A stretch of DNA of 64,000 bases from Epiperipatus broadwayi (GCA_028023455.1 JAQFVV010000063.1:4643081-4707080); one strand, 5' to 3'; shown: positions 1 to 10,955, counted from the first letter of the stretch. Translations and numbers: made by a program. The notes: generated by a model not told the origin, from the sequence alone.

Positions 1-870
1 CCGGATGATTAGAACAATACAGTATTAATATTAATATTTAAAAAAGGTGATAAAGAAGATATTAGAAATTACATACCTATCAGTCTTTTATCAGTTTTAT
101 ACAAAATTTTTACTAAGATAATTACAACTCGTCTACAAAAAACATTGGATTTCCACCAACCAAGAAAACAGGCTGGATTTAAAAGTGGTTTTAGTACAGT
201 AGATCATATCCAGGCATTGAGAAAAGTTATAGAAAGAACAAATGAATATGAGTTGCCATTATGCTTTGGATTTGTAGATTATGAAAAGGTATTTGATTCT
301 ATTAACATTTCTTCAGTGATTAAAGCATTGGATCATCAAGGTATAGATCCAGGATATTGTTATATTTTAAAAAATATTTATAAAAATGCAACAGCAACAA
401 TTAGATTACATAATGATACTGGGAAAGTCAACATTGAGAAGGGTGTAAAACAGGATGACTCCATATCTCCAAAACTTTTTACAGCAGTCCTGCAAGAAGT
501 ATTTTGTAAATTAAGATGAGAAACTAAAGGAGTGAAAGTAAATGGAGATTATTTAAGTCATTTAGATTTTGCAGATGATGTAGTTGTTTTTGCAAATAAT
601 GCGTTAGAGCTGCAGGAAATGTTGCATGAGTTATCAGATGAAAGTAGGAAACTAGGACTAAAGATAAATGTTAAAAAGACTAAAGTAATGTTTAATGGAT
701 TTTCTCAAAATATGACAATAAAGATTGATTATGATGAGTTAGAAGAAGTTAACAGTTATAAATGTCTTGGCCAGATTATTAATACATATGGAAACATAAT
801 GGATGAAATTAATCATAGAATTAAACTTGGTTGGAGTGCTTTTGGTAGAAATAAGTTGATACTAATATAT
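1..870 (+). pseudogene. RTE-type LINE copy A, reverse transcriptase part (left half)
   Basis: This is the reverse transcriptase region of an RTE-clade non-LTR retrotransposon, the polymerase used for target-primed insertion. The frame runs from the window edge and aligns codon by codon with the better copy at 21830-23367 (minus strand). Visible landmarks are the fingers region (frame from 13), the motif A region at about 277-297 (FVDYEKVFD), motif B at about 442-465 with its usual G changed (KQDDSISP), and the catalytic FADD at about 568-579. Breaks: a TAG at 10-12 and a TGA at 517-519, each replacing a Trp codon of copy B. The frame stops at 862-870, where the 2.84-kb tandem array is inserted, and the same element resumes at 11523. 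The 5' part lies outside the window. A dead copy. Family assignment is confident from motif order and the downstream tail. Confidence 0.9.
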
Positions 871-898
871 TGTAACGATATATAAATATGTCGTTACA
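871..898. repeat. 28-bp near-palindrome at unit 1 start
   Basis: Half-sites TGTAACGA and TCGTTACA flank an AT core. The two halves are mirror images except for one or two central pairs. It lies exactly at the left boundary of the array. It could be a hairpin at an element end or a binding site for a recombinase or dimeric protein. Function unknown. Confidence 0.8.
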
Positions 899-1255
899 TA
901 AATTTAAAATAAAAACTTAAAAGTTCGCAAATAAAAGGAAAAAACTAAACACTAAAATTAAAATGTTTGTTAAACATATATATATATATATTCGCACAGA
1001 TGCTAAACTTTAAAAATATTTTTTTTCATAAACAAAAAAAAAAAGTATTTGAACGTATTTTTTTTAATTAAAAAATACAAGATTGAAATATAAAAATATT
1101 TTAATAAAAAAATAACATAAGTTAAAATAAAAACAGGTATTAATTAATTCCTGTAATCTGTAAATGGAAATGATTGTTTATTAATTATCTAAAAGCTGTT
1201 TAATTAAAAGGTTGGATGAAAGGTTAGATAAGAGAAGAAAGAGATTTTAGCTTGA

Positions 1256-1369
1256 CCAATGGAAGCAAATAAAGGCCCGGACTATAATGAAAAAACAGAA
1301 CAGTGATGTTTTTGTTCATGGAATCCATAGGAGGACTATAAAAAGAAAAAATATTGAGTTCCAGTCAGT
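1256..1369 (+). promoter_or_regulatory. RNA polymerase II core promoter-like block, unit 1
   Basis: CCAAT at 1256-1260, TATAAAAA at 1337-1344 and an initiator TCAGT at 1365-1369, whose A lies exactly 30 bases from the first T of the TATA box. That spacing is the standard one for a TATA/Inr promoter. A strong 5' splice site follows about 30 bases downstream. This is a sequence-based call. Transcription is not shown. Confidence 0.6.
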
Positions 1370-1400
1370 TTTTCCAACTTGATTTGATGACAACGGTAAG
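1367..1400 (+). other. Short leader exon and 5' splice site, unit 1
   Basis: From the predicted start base 1367 the leader runs about 29 bases to CAACG|GTAAGA, where the donor is at 1396-1401. It contains an ATG at 1387 that gives three codons (ATG ACA ACG) before the splice site, in phase 0. The bases GGTAAG just at the donor can pair with CTTGCC at 1406-1411 (5-base loop), and CATTTTTTTTG follows. The order short leader, donor in a hairpin, U-run flanked by A and G resembles a spliced-leader RNA, but an ordinary first exon is the simpler reading. The same segment is present in units 2-4. Confidence 0.4.
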
Positions 1401-1474
1401 ACGCACTTGCCGTTCTCTCTCATTTTTTTTGTTTGTTTAAAAAAAAAATAAAATGAAAAGACTGTGATACCAGA

Positions 1475-1579
1475 ATGGAACCAGCTAATGCTACCTCCAG
1501 AACATTTTCTTCCAATGGAGATGCCGTGGGAATTGCCAACGGAAACCTGGACTCTTATACCATAAGCTATATGAAATGA
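1475..1579 (+). CDS. Hypothetical 34-residue ORF, unit 1
   Basis: ATG with a good context (AGAATGG) just after a possible 3' splice site (ATACCAG at 1467-1473). The 34-residue product starts MEPANATSRTF and ends with SYMK. It is polar, rich in Asn, Ser, Ala and Thr, and has no signal peptide or membrane segment. I recognise no family. Other frames of this stretch are also fairly open (one reads Pro/Trp-rich, another runs on the minus strand), so coding is uncertain. In favour: apart from the start codon in unit 2, the base changes between units in this ORF are synonymous in this frame. Against: most are CpG transitions, which mutate without regard to frame. Confidence 0.25.
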   Translation: MEPANATSRTFSSNGDAVGIANGNLDSYTISYMK

Positions 1580-2452
1580 ACAATTATTAAAATCAATTAA
1601 GAACTTTCGTCAAGTTTTATAAATTGATAAACAAGCCAACTTAAAAGTTAAAACGGACTCTTATCTGACTTTTGTAAGTTTTTAAATCAAATTAATAATG
1701 TTTAATTTTATATGTTTTCCGATTGATAAACATCATTCCCATTTTTTTTTTCTTTTCTTATTGTAAAGATTATTTAAATGCATGAAATTTAAGTTGTTTA
1801 TAGACGCTTGCATGGATTCGTTTGCAGTTAATTATATTTTGGTTTTCATATTTGATCAAAATATATAGACATTCGATAAATAATGATACCTTACGGTGAG
1901 TATCTAAAATGTATTTATTCGGATGTCTTTTAAGTTATTGGTGACAATGCAAGTATCTTATGGTGAATACTATTGGGTTACTTATAAGTTTTCCTCTGCG
2001 ATTGTCGGTATCAATAATTTTGTATTTTGATCGTTTATGTTTATTTTGAAATGTTTTTGACCGTGGAATCTATGTAATCGATCTATACCCAACATTTTTA
2101 AACAAATCTGTGCGAACGTATTTAAATGTTAAATTTAAGTCGGGCGTGAATGGTTATATAGTTTTGTAAAGTTATATTAAAGGAGGGTAATCTTAGGTTA
2201 TTCATTTCGTAGTTGAATTGGTTCAATGGATTGGATATATTGGTGTAATTAGTAGATGTAGTATGAGGTCCGCTATGGGCAGGATTATAGATATACGCCA
2301 CACCCTCTGTTTGCCTATGGATGGGTTTGTAAGTCGGCAGAAGACCGCAGTCCATTCCTATGGAGTTTTTTGTTTATTGATCTACTTGCCAACAGATGTC
2401 ACATTCTGTTGGTGGAGAGTCAATGTCTTCTCTATTTCTACTTATTGTTCAG

Positions 2453-2632
2453 ATGTACATTCCTGACAATATAGTATTTTGTGTTGTCGTATCATGCTAC
2501 ATTGAATACATGAATGTATCAGATGGATTGGCGCCAGTTGATTGCGAAATTTGTTGCCTAAGGTTAAATCAGGGAAGAATATTTTCTTTTCAAATGCAGA
2601 CCTATGTAGTCCATTCATACTCGACCCTCTAA
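2453..2632 (+). CDS. Hypothetical 59-residue ORF, possible terminal exon, unit 1
   Basis: A pyrimidine-rich tract ending TTATTGTTCAG at 2442-2452 is followed directly by ATG TAC ATT. The frame is open for 59 residues, starting MYIPDNIVFCVVVSCYIEY and ending SYSTL, and the stop overlaps AATAAA at 2632-2637. The Val/Cys-rich stretch at residues 8-17 is hydrophobic but short for a membrane helix. Cys residues occur at positions 11, 17, 35, 38 and 39. If spliced to the leader at 1395, the three leader codons would join in frame. In units 2-4 the open frame extends 27 codons further upstream, but in unit 1 that extension is broken by a one-base deletion upstream of the splice site. That fits an exon beginning at 2453. 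No family recognised. Confidence 0.3.
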   Translation: MYIPDNIVFCVVVSCYIEYMNVSDGLAPVDCEICCLRLNQGRIFSFQMQTYVVHSYSTL

Positions 2633-3710
2633 ATAAATAGTAAACTCATTATTTGCAATCTACTTAAATTTAGAATTAAAGATCAATATAAAAATATAAA
2701 CGTTAAATTTATTCCTCAAAATTTAAATATTATTTTATATGTGCGTAAATAAATATTTTTATGTGTTAATTTCGGGCAGTGGCTTTTATTCTTTTATATT
2801 TAAGATATAAAATTTATACTTTATTATCTCTGCTACTCCACTGAGCTAGTGACTTGGGCTAACGATCTGAATATTCAAATAAAGTGGAATCTTAACAGCG
2901 CGTATCTGCCTACTTTATACATTTTTCTAGGTTTAAATGCCTAGATGGCGCCTTGTAGAGCAGATATTGTTTTTGCGGTTAGATTCGATCTTCACATTCA
3001 TTTCGATCATTATAATTGGCGTCCCAAGTGTGGCCTTACCTCAGAGATTGACCCTGAGAAGGGGAATTGAAAGATGAAATTTCCGATCTTTAATAAACAT
3101 GAGTGCCCTGAGAATTTTAAAACGGAATCATGCAAATAACATTTGTTGTTTTTTCTGAAATAAGTTCATTTTGTACTAATGTAAAGTTATAGCCAGATGT
3201 TTAATAAACCACTAGTACTTTTGAAAATAAATCATGCCCGTAATATTTTTTCTGAAATTAGTATAAATATATTTGTTGTATTTACGTGGAGTTGCAGTTT
3301 GAAGTTTTGTTTAAAAAGTGCTGCCAGTAAGAAAAATTGCGCATATGTAGAGATAAATTCGAGGAATAAAAACTAATAAATAAAACATAATAATAAATAT
3401 AAATCATAATTTTTTTTTAAAAAAAGTCTTGTTTAAAATTTAATCGTTCAACTTGCCTAAGTAATAGTTAAAGGTAGGAAAAATGAAACTTGGAAGGGAG
3501 GGGGCAGAAATTTAGCTGGTAATAGGGAATCAACAGTCAACATTTTTTTTTAAAATCATTATATTTGTGTGTAATTACTGTTTTGTCTTGTAAAAAAAAA
3601 AAAAAAAGTTTTGTTTTTGTGATCATATATAATCAATTTGTGTAACGTAATTACTAACACTAAGTAAATTCTTTTTTTTTTTTTTTGTTTTTTGAGGAAG
3701 TTTACTGATA

Positions 3711-3738
3711 TGTAACAATATATAAATATGTCGTTACA
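3711..3738. repeat. 28-bp near-palindrome at unit 1/2 junction
   Basis: Same sequence as at 871, with TGTAACAA in place of TGTAACGA, consistent with loss of a CpG. It marks the junction of units 1 and 2. Confidence 0.8.
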
Positions 3739-4092
3739 TAAATTTAAAATAAAAACTTAAAAGTTCGCAAATAAAAGGAAAAAACTAAACGCTAAAATTA
3801 AAATGTTTGTTAAACATATATATATATTCACACAGATGCTAAACTTTAAAAATATTTTTTTTTCATAAACAAAAAAAAAAAGTATTTGAACGTATTTTTT
3901 TTAATAAAAAAATACAAGATTGAAATATAAAAATATTTTAATAAAAAAATAACTTAAGTTAAAATAAAAACAGGTATTAATTAATTCCTGTAATCTGTAA
4001 ATGGAAATGATTGTTTATTAATTATCTAAAAGCTGTTTAATTAAAAGGTCAGATGAAAGGTTAGATAAGAGAAGAAAGAGATTTTAGCTTGA

Positions 4093-4206
4093 CCAATGGA
4101 AGCAAATAAAGGCCCGGACCATAATGAAAAAACAGAACAGTGACGTTTTTGTTCATGGAATCCATAGGAGGACTATAAAAAGAAAAAATATTGAGTTCCA
4201 GTCAGT
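4093..4206 (+). promoter_or_regulatory. Core promoter-like block, unit 2
   Basis: CCAAT at 4093-4097, TATAAAAA from 4174 and the TCAGT initiator with its A at 4204, again 30 bases apart. Confidence 0.6.
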
Positions 4207-4311
4207 TTTTCCAACTTGATTTGATGACAACGGTAAGACGCACTTGCCGTTCTCTCTCATTTTTTTTGTTTGTTTTAAAAAAAAATAAAATGAAAAGACT
4301 GTGATACCAGA

Positions 4312-4416
4312 CTGGAACCAGCTAATGCTACCTCCAGAACATTTTCTTCCAATGGAGACGCCGTGGGAATTGCCAATGGGAACCTGGACTCTTATACCAT
4401 AAGCTATATGAAATGA
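4312..4416 (+). pseudogene. 34-residue ORF, unit 2, start codon changed to CTG
   Basis: Same reading frame as at 1475 but the first codon is CTG. The rest is open to the same TGA, with silent changes at the Asp codon (GAC) and at the second Asn/Gly pair (AAT GGG). It might still be read through an upstream start or spliced exon. Otherwise it is a lost copy. Confidence 0.22.
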
Positions 4417-5292
4417 ACAATTATTAAAATCAATTCAGAACTTTCGTCAAGTTTTATAAATTGATAAACAAACCAACTTAAAAGTTAAAACGGACTCTTA
4501 TCTGACTTTTGTAAGTTTTTAAATCAAATTAATAATGTTTAATTTTATATGTTTTCCGATTGATAAACATCATTTCCATTTTTTTTTTCTTTTCTTATTG
4601 TAAAGATTATTTAAATGCATGAAATTTAATTTGTTTATAGATGCTTGCATGGATTCGTTTGCAGTTAATTATATTTTGGTTTTCATATTTGATCAAAATA
4701 TATAGACATTCGATAAATAATGATACCTTACGGTGAGTATCTAAAATGTATTTATTCGGATGTCTTTTAAGTTATTGGTGACAACGCAAGTATCTTATGG
4801 TGAATACTATTGGTTTACTTATAAGTTTCCCTCTGCGATTGTCGGTATCAATAATTTTGTATTTTGATCGTTTATGTTTATTTTGAAATGTTTTTGACCG
4901 TGGAATTTATGTAATCGATCTATACCCAACATTTTTAAACAAATCTGTGCGAACGTATTTAAATGTTAAATTTAAGTCGGGCGTGAATGGTTATATAGTT
5001 TTGTAAAGTTATATTAAAGGAGGGTAATCTTAGGTTATTCATTTCGTAGTTGAATTGGTTCAATGGATTGGATATATTGGTGTAATTAGTAGATGTAGTA
5101 TGAGGTCCGCTACGGGCAGGATTATAGATATACGCCACACACCCTCTGTTTGCCTATGGATGGGTTTGTAAGTCGGCAGAAGACCGCAGTCCATTCCTAT
5201 GGAGTTTTTTGTTTATTGATCTACTTGCCAACAGATGTCACATTCTTGTTGGTGGAGAGTCAATGTCTTCTCTATTTCTACTTATTGTTCAG

Positions 5293-5472
5293 ATGTACAT
5301 TCCTGACAATATAGTATTTTGTGTTGTCGTATCATGCTACATTGAATACATGAATGTATCAGATGGATTGGTGCCAGTTGATTGCGAAATTTGTTGCCTA
5401 AGGTTAAATCAGGGAAGAATATTTTCTTTTCAAATGCAGACCTATGTAGTCCATTCATACTCGACCCTCTAA
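5293..5472 (+). CDS. Hypothetical 59-residue ORF, possible terminal exon, unit 2
   Basis: Same as the unit 1 ORF, with one Ala to Val change (GCG to GTG, a CpG site). 3' splice site, stop and AATAAA are kept. The frame is open upstream to 5209. Confidence 0.3.
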   Translation: MYIPDNIVFCVVVSCYIEYMNVSDGLVPVDCEICCLRLNQGRIFSFQMQTYVVHSYSTL

Positions 5473-6547
5473 ATAAATAGTAAACTCATTATTTGCAATC
5501 TACTTAAATTTAGAATTAAAGATCAATATAAAAATATAAACGTTAAATTTATTCCTCAAAATTTAAATATTATTTTATATGTGCGTAAATAAATATTTTT
5601 ATGTGTTAATTTCTGGCAGTGGCTTTTATTCTTTTATATTTAAGATATAAAATTTATACTTTATTATCTCTGCTACTCCACTGAGCTAGTGACTTGGGCT
5701 AACGATCTGAATATTTAAATAAAGTGGAATCTTAACAGCGCGTATCTGCCTACTTTATACATTTTTCTAGGTTTAAATGCCTAGATGGCGCCTTGTAGAG
5801 CAGATATTGTTTTTGCGGTTAGATTCGATCTTCACTTTCATTTCGATCATTATAATTGGCGTCCCAAGTGTGGCCTTACCTCAGAGATTGACCCTGAGAA
5901 GGGGAATTGAAAGATGAAATTTCCGATCTTTAATAAACATGAGTGCCCTGAGAATTTTAAAACGGAATCATGCAAATAACATTTGTTGTTTTTTCTGAAA
6001 TAAATTCATTTTGTACTAACGTAAAGTTATAGCCAGATGTTTAATAAACCACTAGTACTTTTGAAAATAAATCATGCCCGTAATATTTTTTCTGAAATTA
6101 GTATAAATATATTTGTTGTATTTACGTGGAGTTGCAGTTTGAAGTTTTGTTTAAAAAGTGCTGCCAGTAAGAAAAATTGCGCATATGTAGAGATAAATTC
6201 GAGGAATAAAAACTAATAAATAAAACATAATAATAAATATAAATCATAATTTTTTTTAAAAAAAGTCTTGTTTAAAATTTAATCGTTCAACTTGCCTAAG
6301 TAATAGTTAAAGGTAGGAGAAATGAAACTTGGAAGGGAGGGGGCAGAAATTTGGCTGGTAATAGGGAATCAACAGTCAACATTTTTTTTTAAATCATTAT
6401 ATTTGTGTGTAATTACTGTTTTGTCTTGTAAAAAAAAAAAAAGTTTTGTTTTTGTGATCATATATAATCAATTTGTGTAACGTAATTACTAACACTAAGT
6501 AAATTCTTTTTTTTTTGTTTTTTGTTTTTTGAGGAAGTTTACTGATA

Positions 6548-6575
6548 TGTAACGATATATAAATATGTCGTTACA
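6548..6575. repeat. 28-bp near-palindrome at unit 2/3 junction
   Basis: Both half-sites (TGTAACGA, TCGTTACA) intact, at the junction of units 2 and 3. Confidence 0.8.
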
Positions 6576-6927
6576 TTAATTTAAAATAAAAACTTAAAAG
6601 TTCGCAAATAAAAGGAAAAAACTAAACGCTAAAATTAAAATGTTTGTTAAACATATATATATATTCGCACAGATGCTAAACTTTAAAAATATTTTTTTCA
6701 TAAACAAAAAAAAAAAGTATTTGAACGTATTTTTTTTAATAAAAAAATACAAGATTGAAATATAAAAATATTTTAATAAAAAAATAACGTAAGTTAAAAT
6801 AAAAACAGGTATTAATTAATTCCTGTAATCTGTAAATGGAAATGATTGTTTATTAATTATCTAAAAGCTGTTTAATTAAAAGGTCAGATGAAAGGTTAGA
6901 TAAGAGAAGAAAGAGATTTTAGCTTGA

Positions 6928-7041
6928 CCAATGGAAGCAAATAAAGGCCCGGACCATAACGAAAAAACAGAACAGTGACGTTTTTGTTCATGGAATCCAT
7001 AGGAGGACTATAAAAAGAAAAAATATTGAGTTCCAGTCAGT
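6928..7041 (+). promoter_or_regulatory. Core promoter-like block, unit 3
   Basis: CCAAT at 6928-6932, TATAAAAA from 7009 and the initiator A at 7039. Same 30-base spacing. Confidence 0.6.
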
Positions 7042-7147
7042 TTTTCCAACTTGATTTGATGACAACGGTAAGACGCACTTGCCGTTCTCTCTCATTTTTT
7101 TTGTTTGTTTTAAAAAAAAAATAAAATGAAAAGACTGTGATACCAGA

Positions 7148-7252
7148 ATGGAACCAGCTAATGCTACCTCCAGAACATTTTCTTCCAATGGAGATGCCGT
7201 GGGAATTGCCAACGGGAACCTGGACTCTTATACCATAAGCTATATGAAATGA
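7148..7252 (+). CDS. Hypothetical 34-residue ORF, unit 3
   Basis: Same product as in unit 1, with one silent Gly codon difference. ATG and stop are kept. Function unknown. See the unit 1 entry for the argument for and against coding. Confidence 0.25.
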   Translation: MEPANATSRTFSSNGDAVGIANGNLDSYTISYMK

Positions 7253-8124
7253 ACAATTATTAAAATCAATTAAGAACTTTCGTCAAGTTTTATAAATTGA
7301 TAAACAAGCCAACTTAAAAGTTAAAACGGACTCTTATCTGACTTTTGTAAGTTTTTAAATCAAATTAATAATGTTTAATTTTATATGTTTTCCGATTGAT
7401 AAACATCATTTCCATTTTTTTTTTTCTTATTGTAAAGATTATTTAAATGCATGAAATTTAAGTTGTTTATAGACGCTTGCATGGATTCGTTTGCGGTTAA
7501 TTATATTTTGGTTTTCATATTTGATCAAAATATATAGACATTCGATAAATAATGATACCTTACGGTGAGTATCTAAAATGTATTTATTCGGATGTCTTTT
7601 AAGTTATTGGTGACAACGCAAGTATCTTATGGTGAATACTATTGGGTTACTTATAAGTTTCCCTCTGCGATTGTCGGTATCAATAATTTTGTATTTTGAT
7701 CGTTTATGTTTATTTTGAAATGTTTTTGACCGTGGAATCTATGTAATCGATCTATACCCAACATTTTTAAACAAATCTGTGCGAACGTATTTAAATGTTA
7801 AATTTAAGTCGGGCGTGAATGGTTATATAGTTTTGTAAAGTTATATTAAGGGAGGGTAATCTTAGGTTATTCATTTCATAGTTGAATTGGTTCAATGGAT
7901 TGGATATATTTGTGTAATTAGTAGATGTAGTATGAGGTCCGCTACGGGCAGGATTATAGATATACGCCACACACCCTCTGTTTGCCTATGGATGGGTTTG
8001 TAAGTCGGCAGAAGACCGCAGTCCATTCCTATGGAGTTTTTTGTTTATTGATCTACTTGCCAACAGATGTCACATTCCTGTTGGTGGAGAGTCAATGTCT
8101 TCTCTATTTCTACTTATTGTTCAG

Positions 8125-8304
8125 ATGTACATTCCTGACAATATAGTATTTTGTGTTGTCGTATCATGCTACATTGAATACATGAATGTATCAGATGGAT
8201 TGGCGCCAGTTGATTGCGAAATTTGTTGCCTAAGGTTAAATCAGGGAAGAATATTTTCTTTTCAAATGCAGACCTATGTAGTCCATTCATACTCGACCCT
8301 CTAA
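8125..8304 (+). CDS. Hypothetical 59-residue ORF, possible terminal exon, unit 3
   Basis: Identical in protein to unit 1 over this span. 3' splice site, stop and AATAAA are kept. Open upstream to 8041. Confidence 0.3.
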   Translation: MYIPDNIVFCVVVSCYIEYMNVSDGLAPVDCEICCLRLNQGRIFSFQMQTYVVHSYSTL

Positions 8305-9383
8305 ATAAATAGTAAACTCATTATTTGCAATCTACTTAAATTTAGAATTAAAGATCAATATAAAAATATAAACGTTAAATTTATTCCTCAAAATTTAAAT
8401 ATTATTTTATATGTGCGTAAATAAATATTTTTATGTGTTAATTTCTGGCAGTGGCTTTTATTCTTTTATATTTAAGATATAAAATTTATACTTTATTATC
8501 TCTGCTACTCCACTGAGCTAGTGACTTGGGCTAACGATCTGAATATTTAAATAAAGTGGAATCTTAACAGCGCGTATCTGCCTACTTTATAAATTTTTCT
8601 AGGTTTAAATGCCTAGATGGCGCCTTGTAGAGCAGATATTGTTTTTGCGGTTAGATTCGATCTTCACATTCATTTCGATCATTATAATTGGCATCCCAAG
8701 TGTGGCCTTACCTCAGAGATTGACCCTGAGAAGGGGAATTGAAAGATGAAATTTCCGATCTTTAATAAACACGAGTGCCCTGAGAATTTTAAAACGGAAT
8801 CATGCAAATAACATTTGTTGTTTTTTCTGAAATAAATTCATTTTGTACTAACGTAAAGTTATAGCCAGATGTTTAATAAACCACTAGTACTTTTGAAAAT
8901 AAATCATGCCCGTAATATTTTTTCTGAAATTAGTATAAATATATTTGTTGTATTTACGTGGAGTTGCAGTTTGAAGTTTTGTTTAAAAAGTGCTGCCAGT
9001 AAGAAAAATTGCGCATATGTAGAGATAAATTCGAGGAATAAAAACTAATAAATAAAACATAATAATAAATATAAATCATAATTTTTTTTTAAAAAAAGTC
9101 TTGTTTAAAATTTAATCGTTCAACTTGCCTAAGTAATAGTTAAAGGTAGGAGAAATGAAACTTGGAAGGGAGGGGGCAGAAATTTAGCTGGTAATAGGGA
9201 ATCAACAGTCAACATTTTTTTTTAAATCATTATATTTGTGTGTAATTACTGTTTTGTCTTGTAAAAAAAAAAAAAAAAAGTTTTGTTTTTGTGATCATAT
9301 ATAATCAATTTGTGTAACGTAATTACTAACACTAAGTAAATTCTTTTTTTTTTTTTTTTGTTTTTTGAGGAAGTTTACTGATA

Positions 9384-9411
9384 TGTAACGATATATAAAT
9401 ATGTCGTTACA
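9384..9411. repeat. 28-bp near-palindrome at unit 3/4 junction
   Basis: Both half-sites intact, at the junction of units 3 and 4. Confidence 0.8.
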
Positions 9412-9762
9412 TTAATTTAAAATAAAAACTTAAAAGTTCGCAAATAAAAGGAAAAAACTAAACGCTAAAATTAAAATGTTTGTTAAACATATATATATAT
9501 TCGCACAGATGCTAAACTTTAAAAATATTTTTTTCATAAACAAAAAAAAAAGTATTTGAACGTATTTTTTTTAATAAAAAAATACAAGATTGAAATATAA
9601 AAATATTTTAATAAAAAAATAACTTAAGTTAAAATAAAAACAGGTATTAATTAATTCCTGTAATCTGTAAATGGAAATGATTGTTTATTAATTATCTAAA
9701 AGCTGTTTAATTAAAAGGTCAGATGAAAGGTTAGATAAGAGAAGAAAGAGATTTTAGCTTGA

Positions 9763-9877
9763 CCAATGGAAGCAAATAAAGGCCCGGACCATAACGAAAA
9801 AACAGAACAGTGACGTTTTTGTTCATGGAATCCATAGGAGGACTATAAAAAGAAAAAAATATTGAGTTCCAGTCAGT
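9763..9877 (+). promoter_or_regulatory. Core promoter-like block, unit 4
   Basis: CCAAT at 9763-9767, TATAAAAA from 9844 and the initiator A at 9875. One extra A gives a 31-base spacing, still within the functional range. Confidence 0.6.
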
Positions 9878-9981
9878 TTTTCCAACTTGATTTGATGACA
9901 ACGGTAAGACGCACTTGCCGTTCTCTCTCATTTTTTTTGTTTGTTTTAAAAAAAATAAAATGAAAAGACTGTGATACCAGA

Positions 9982-10086
9982 ATGGAACCAGCTAATGCTA
10001 CCTCCAGAACATTTTCTTCCAATGGAGATGCCGTGGGAATTGCCAATGGGAACCTGGACTCTTATACCATAAGCTATATGAAATGA
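9982..10086 (+). CDS. Hypothetical 34-residue ORF, unit 4
   Basis: Same product again, with silent differences at an Asn and a Gly codon (AAT GGG). ATG and stop are kept. Function unknown. Confidence 0.25.
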   Translation: MEPANATSRTFSSNGDAVGIANGNLDSYTISYMK

Positions 10087-10955
10087 ACAATTATTAAAAT
10101 CAATTAAGAACTTTCGTCAAGTTTTATAAATTGATAAACAAGCCAACTTAAAACGGACTCTTATCTGACTTTTGTAAGTTTTTAAATCAAATTAATAAAG
10201 TTTAATTTTATATGTTTTCCGATTGATAAACATCATTCCCATTTTTTTTTTCTTTTCTTATTGTAAAGATTATTTAAATGCATGAAATTTAAGTTGTTTA
10301 TAGACGCTTGCATGGATTCGTTTGCAGTTAATTATATTTTGGTTTTCATATTTGATCAAAATATATAGACATTCGATAAATAATGATACCTTACGGTGAG
10401 TATCTAAAATGTATTTATTCGGATGTCTTTTAAGTTATTGGTGACAACGCAAGTATCTTATGGTGAATACTATTGGGTTACTTATAAGTTTCCCTCTGCG
10501 ATTGTCGGTATCAATAATTTTGTATTTTGATCGTTTATGTTTATTTTGAAATGTTTTTGACCGTGGAATTTATGTAATCGATCTATACCCAACATTTTTA
10601 AACAAATCTGTGTGAACGTATTTAAATGTTAAATTTAAGTCAGATGTGAATGGTTATATAGTTTTGTAAAGTTATATTAAGGGAGGGTAATCTTAGGTTA
10701 TTCATTTCATAGTTGAATTGGTTCAATGGATTGGATATATTGGTGTAATTAGTAGATGTAGTATGAGGTCCGCTACGGGCAGGATTATAGATATACGCCA
10801 CACACCCTCTGTTTGCCTATGGATGGGTTTGTAAGTCGGCAGAAGACCGCAGTCCATTCCTATGGAGTTTTTTGTTTATTGATCTACTTGCCAACAGATG
10901 TCACATTCCTGTTGGTGGAGAGTCAATGTCTTCTCTATTTCTACTTATTGTTCAG

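Larger units (their letters stand above)
871..3710 (+). repeat. Array unit 1
   Basis: First full unit. It starts with the near-palindrome TGTAACGA…TCGTTACA, followed by A/T-rich DNA, a promoter block (1256-1369), an exon-like segment ending at a 5' splice site (1395/1396), a 34-codon ORF (1475-1579), a 59-codon ORF after a 3' splice site (2453-2632) and about 1.1 kb of non-coding tail. It is one base short near 2405 relative to the other units, which breaks the longer open frame seen there, but upstream of the 3' splice site. Confidence 0.9.
3711..6547 (+). repeat. Array unit 2
   Basis: Second full unit, same layout. Its opening palindrome reads TGTAACAA, one CpG lost. The ATG of the 34-codon ORF is CTG here. 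Promoter block, splice-like sites, the 59-codon ORF and AATAAA are all kept. Confidence 0.9.
6548..9383 (+). repeat. Array unit 3
   Basis: Third full unit, same layout. Just after the palindrome it shares the variant ACATTAAT with unit 4, whereas units 1 and 2 have ACATAAAT. This suggests that units 3 and 4 are each other's closest relatives. Confidence 0.9.

Noticed and set aside
871-898. LTR-like TG…CA ends or a hammerhead ribozyme at unit junctions
   Set aside because: The TG…CA pair is only 28 bases apart, and the conserved CUGAUGA and GAAA core of a hammerhead is absent.
2815-2995. tRNA-like A and B boxes in the array unit (TAGCTCAGTGGAGTAGC on the minus strand; GGTTAGATTCGATC on the plus strand)
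   Set aside because: The two boxes are on opposite strands and no cloverleaf can be formed. Treated as chance or a remote relic.
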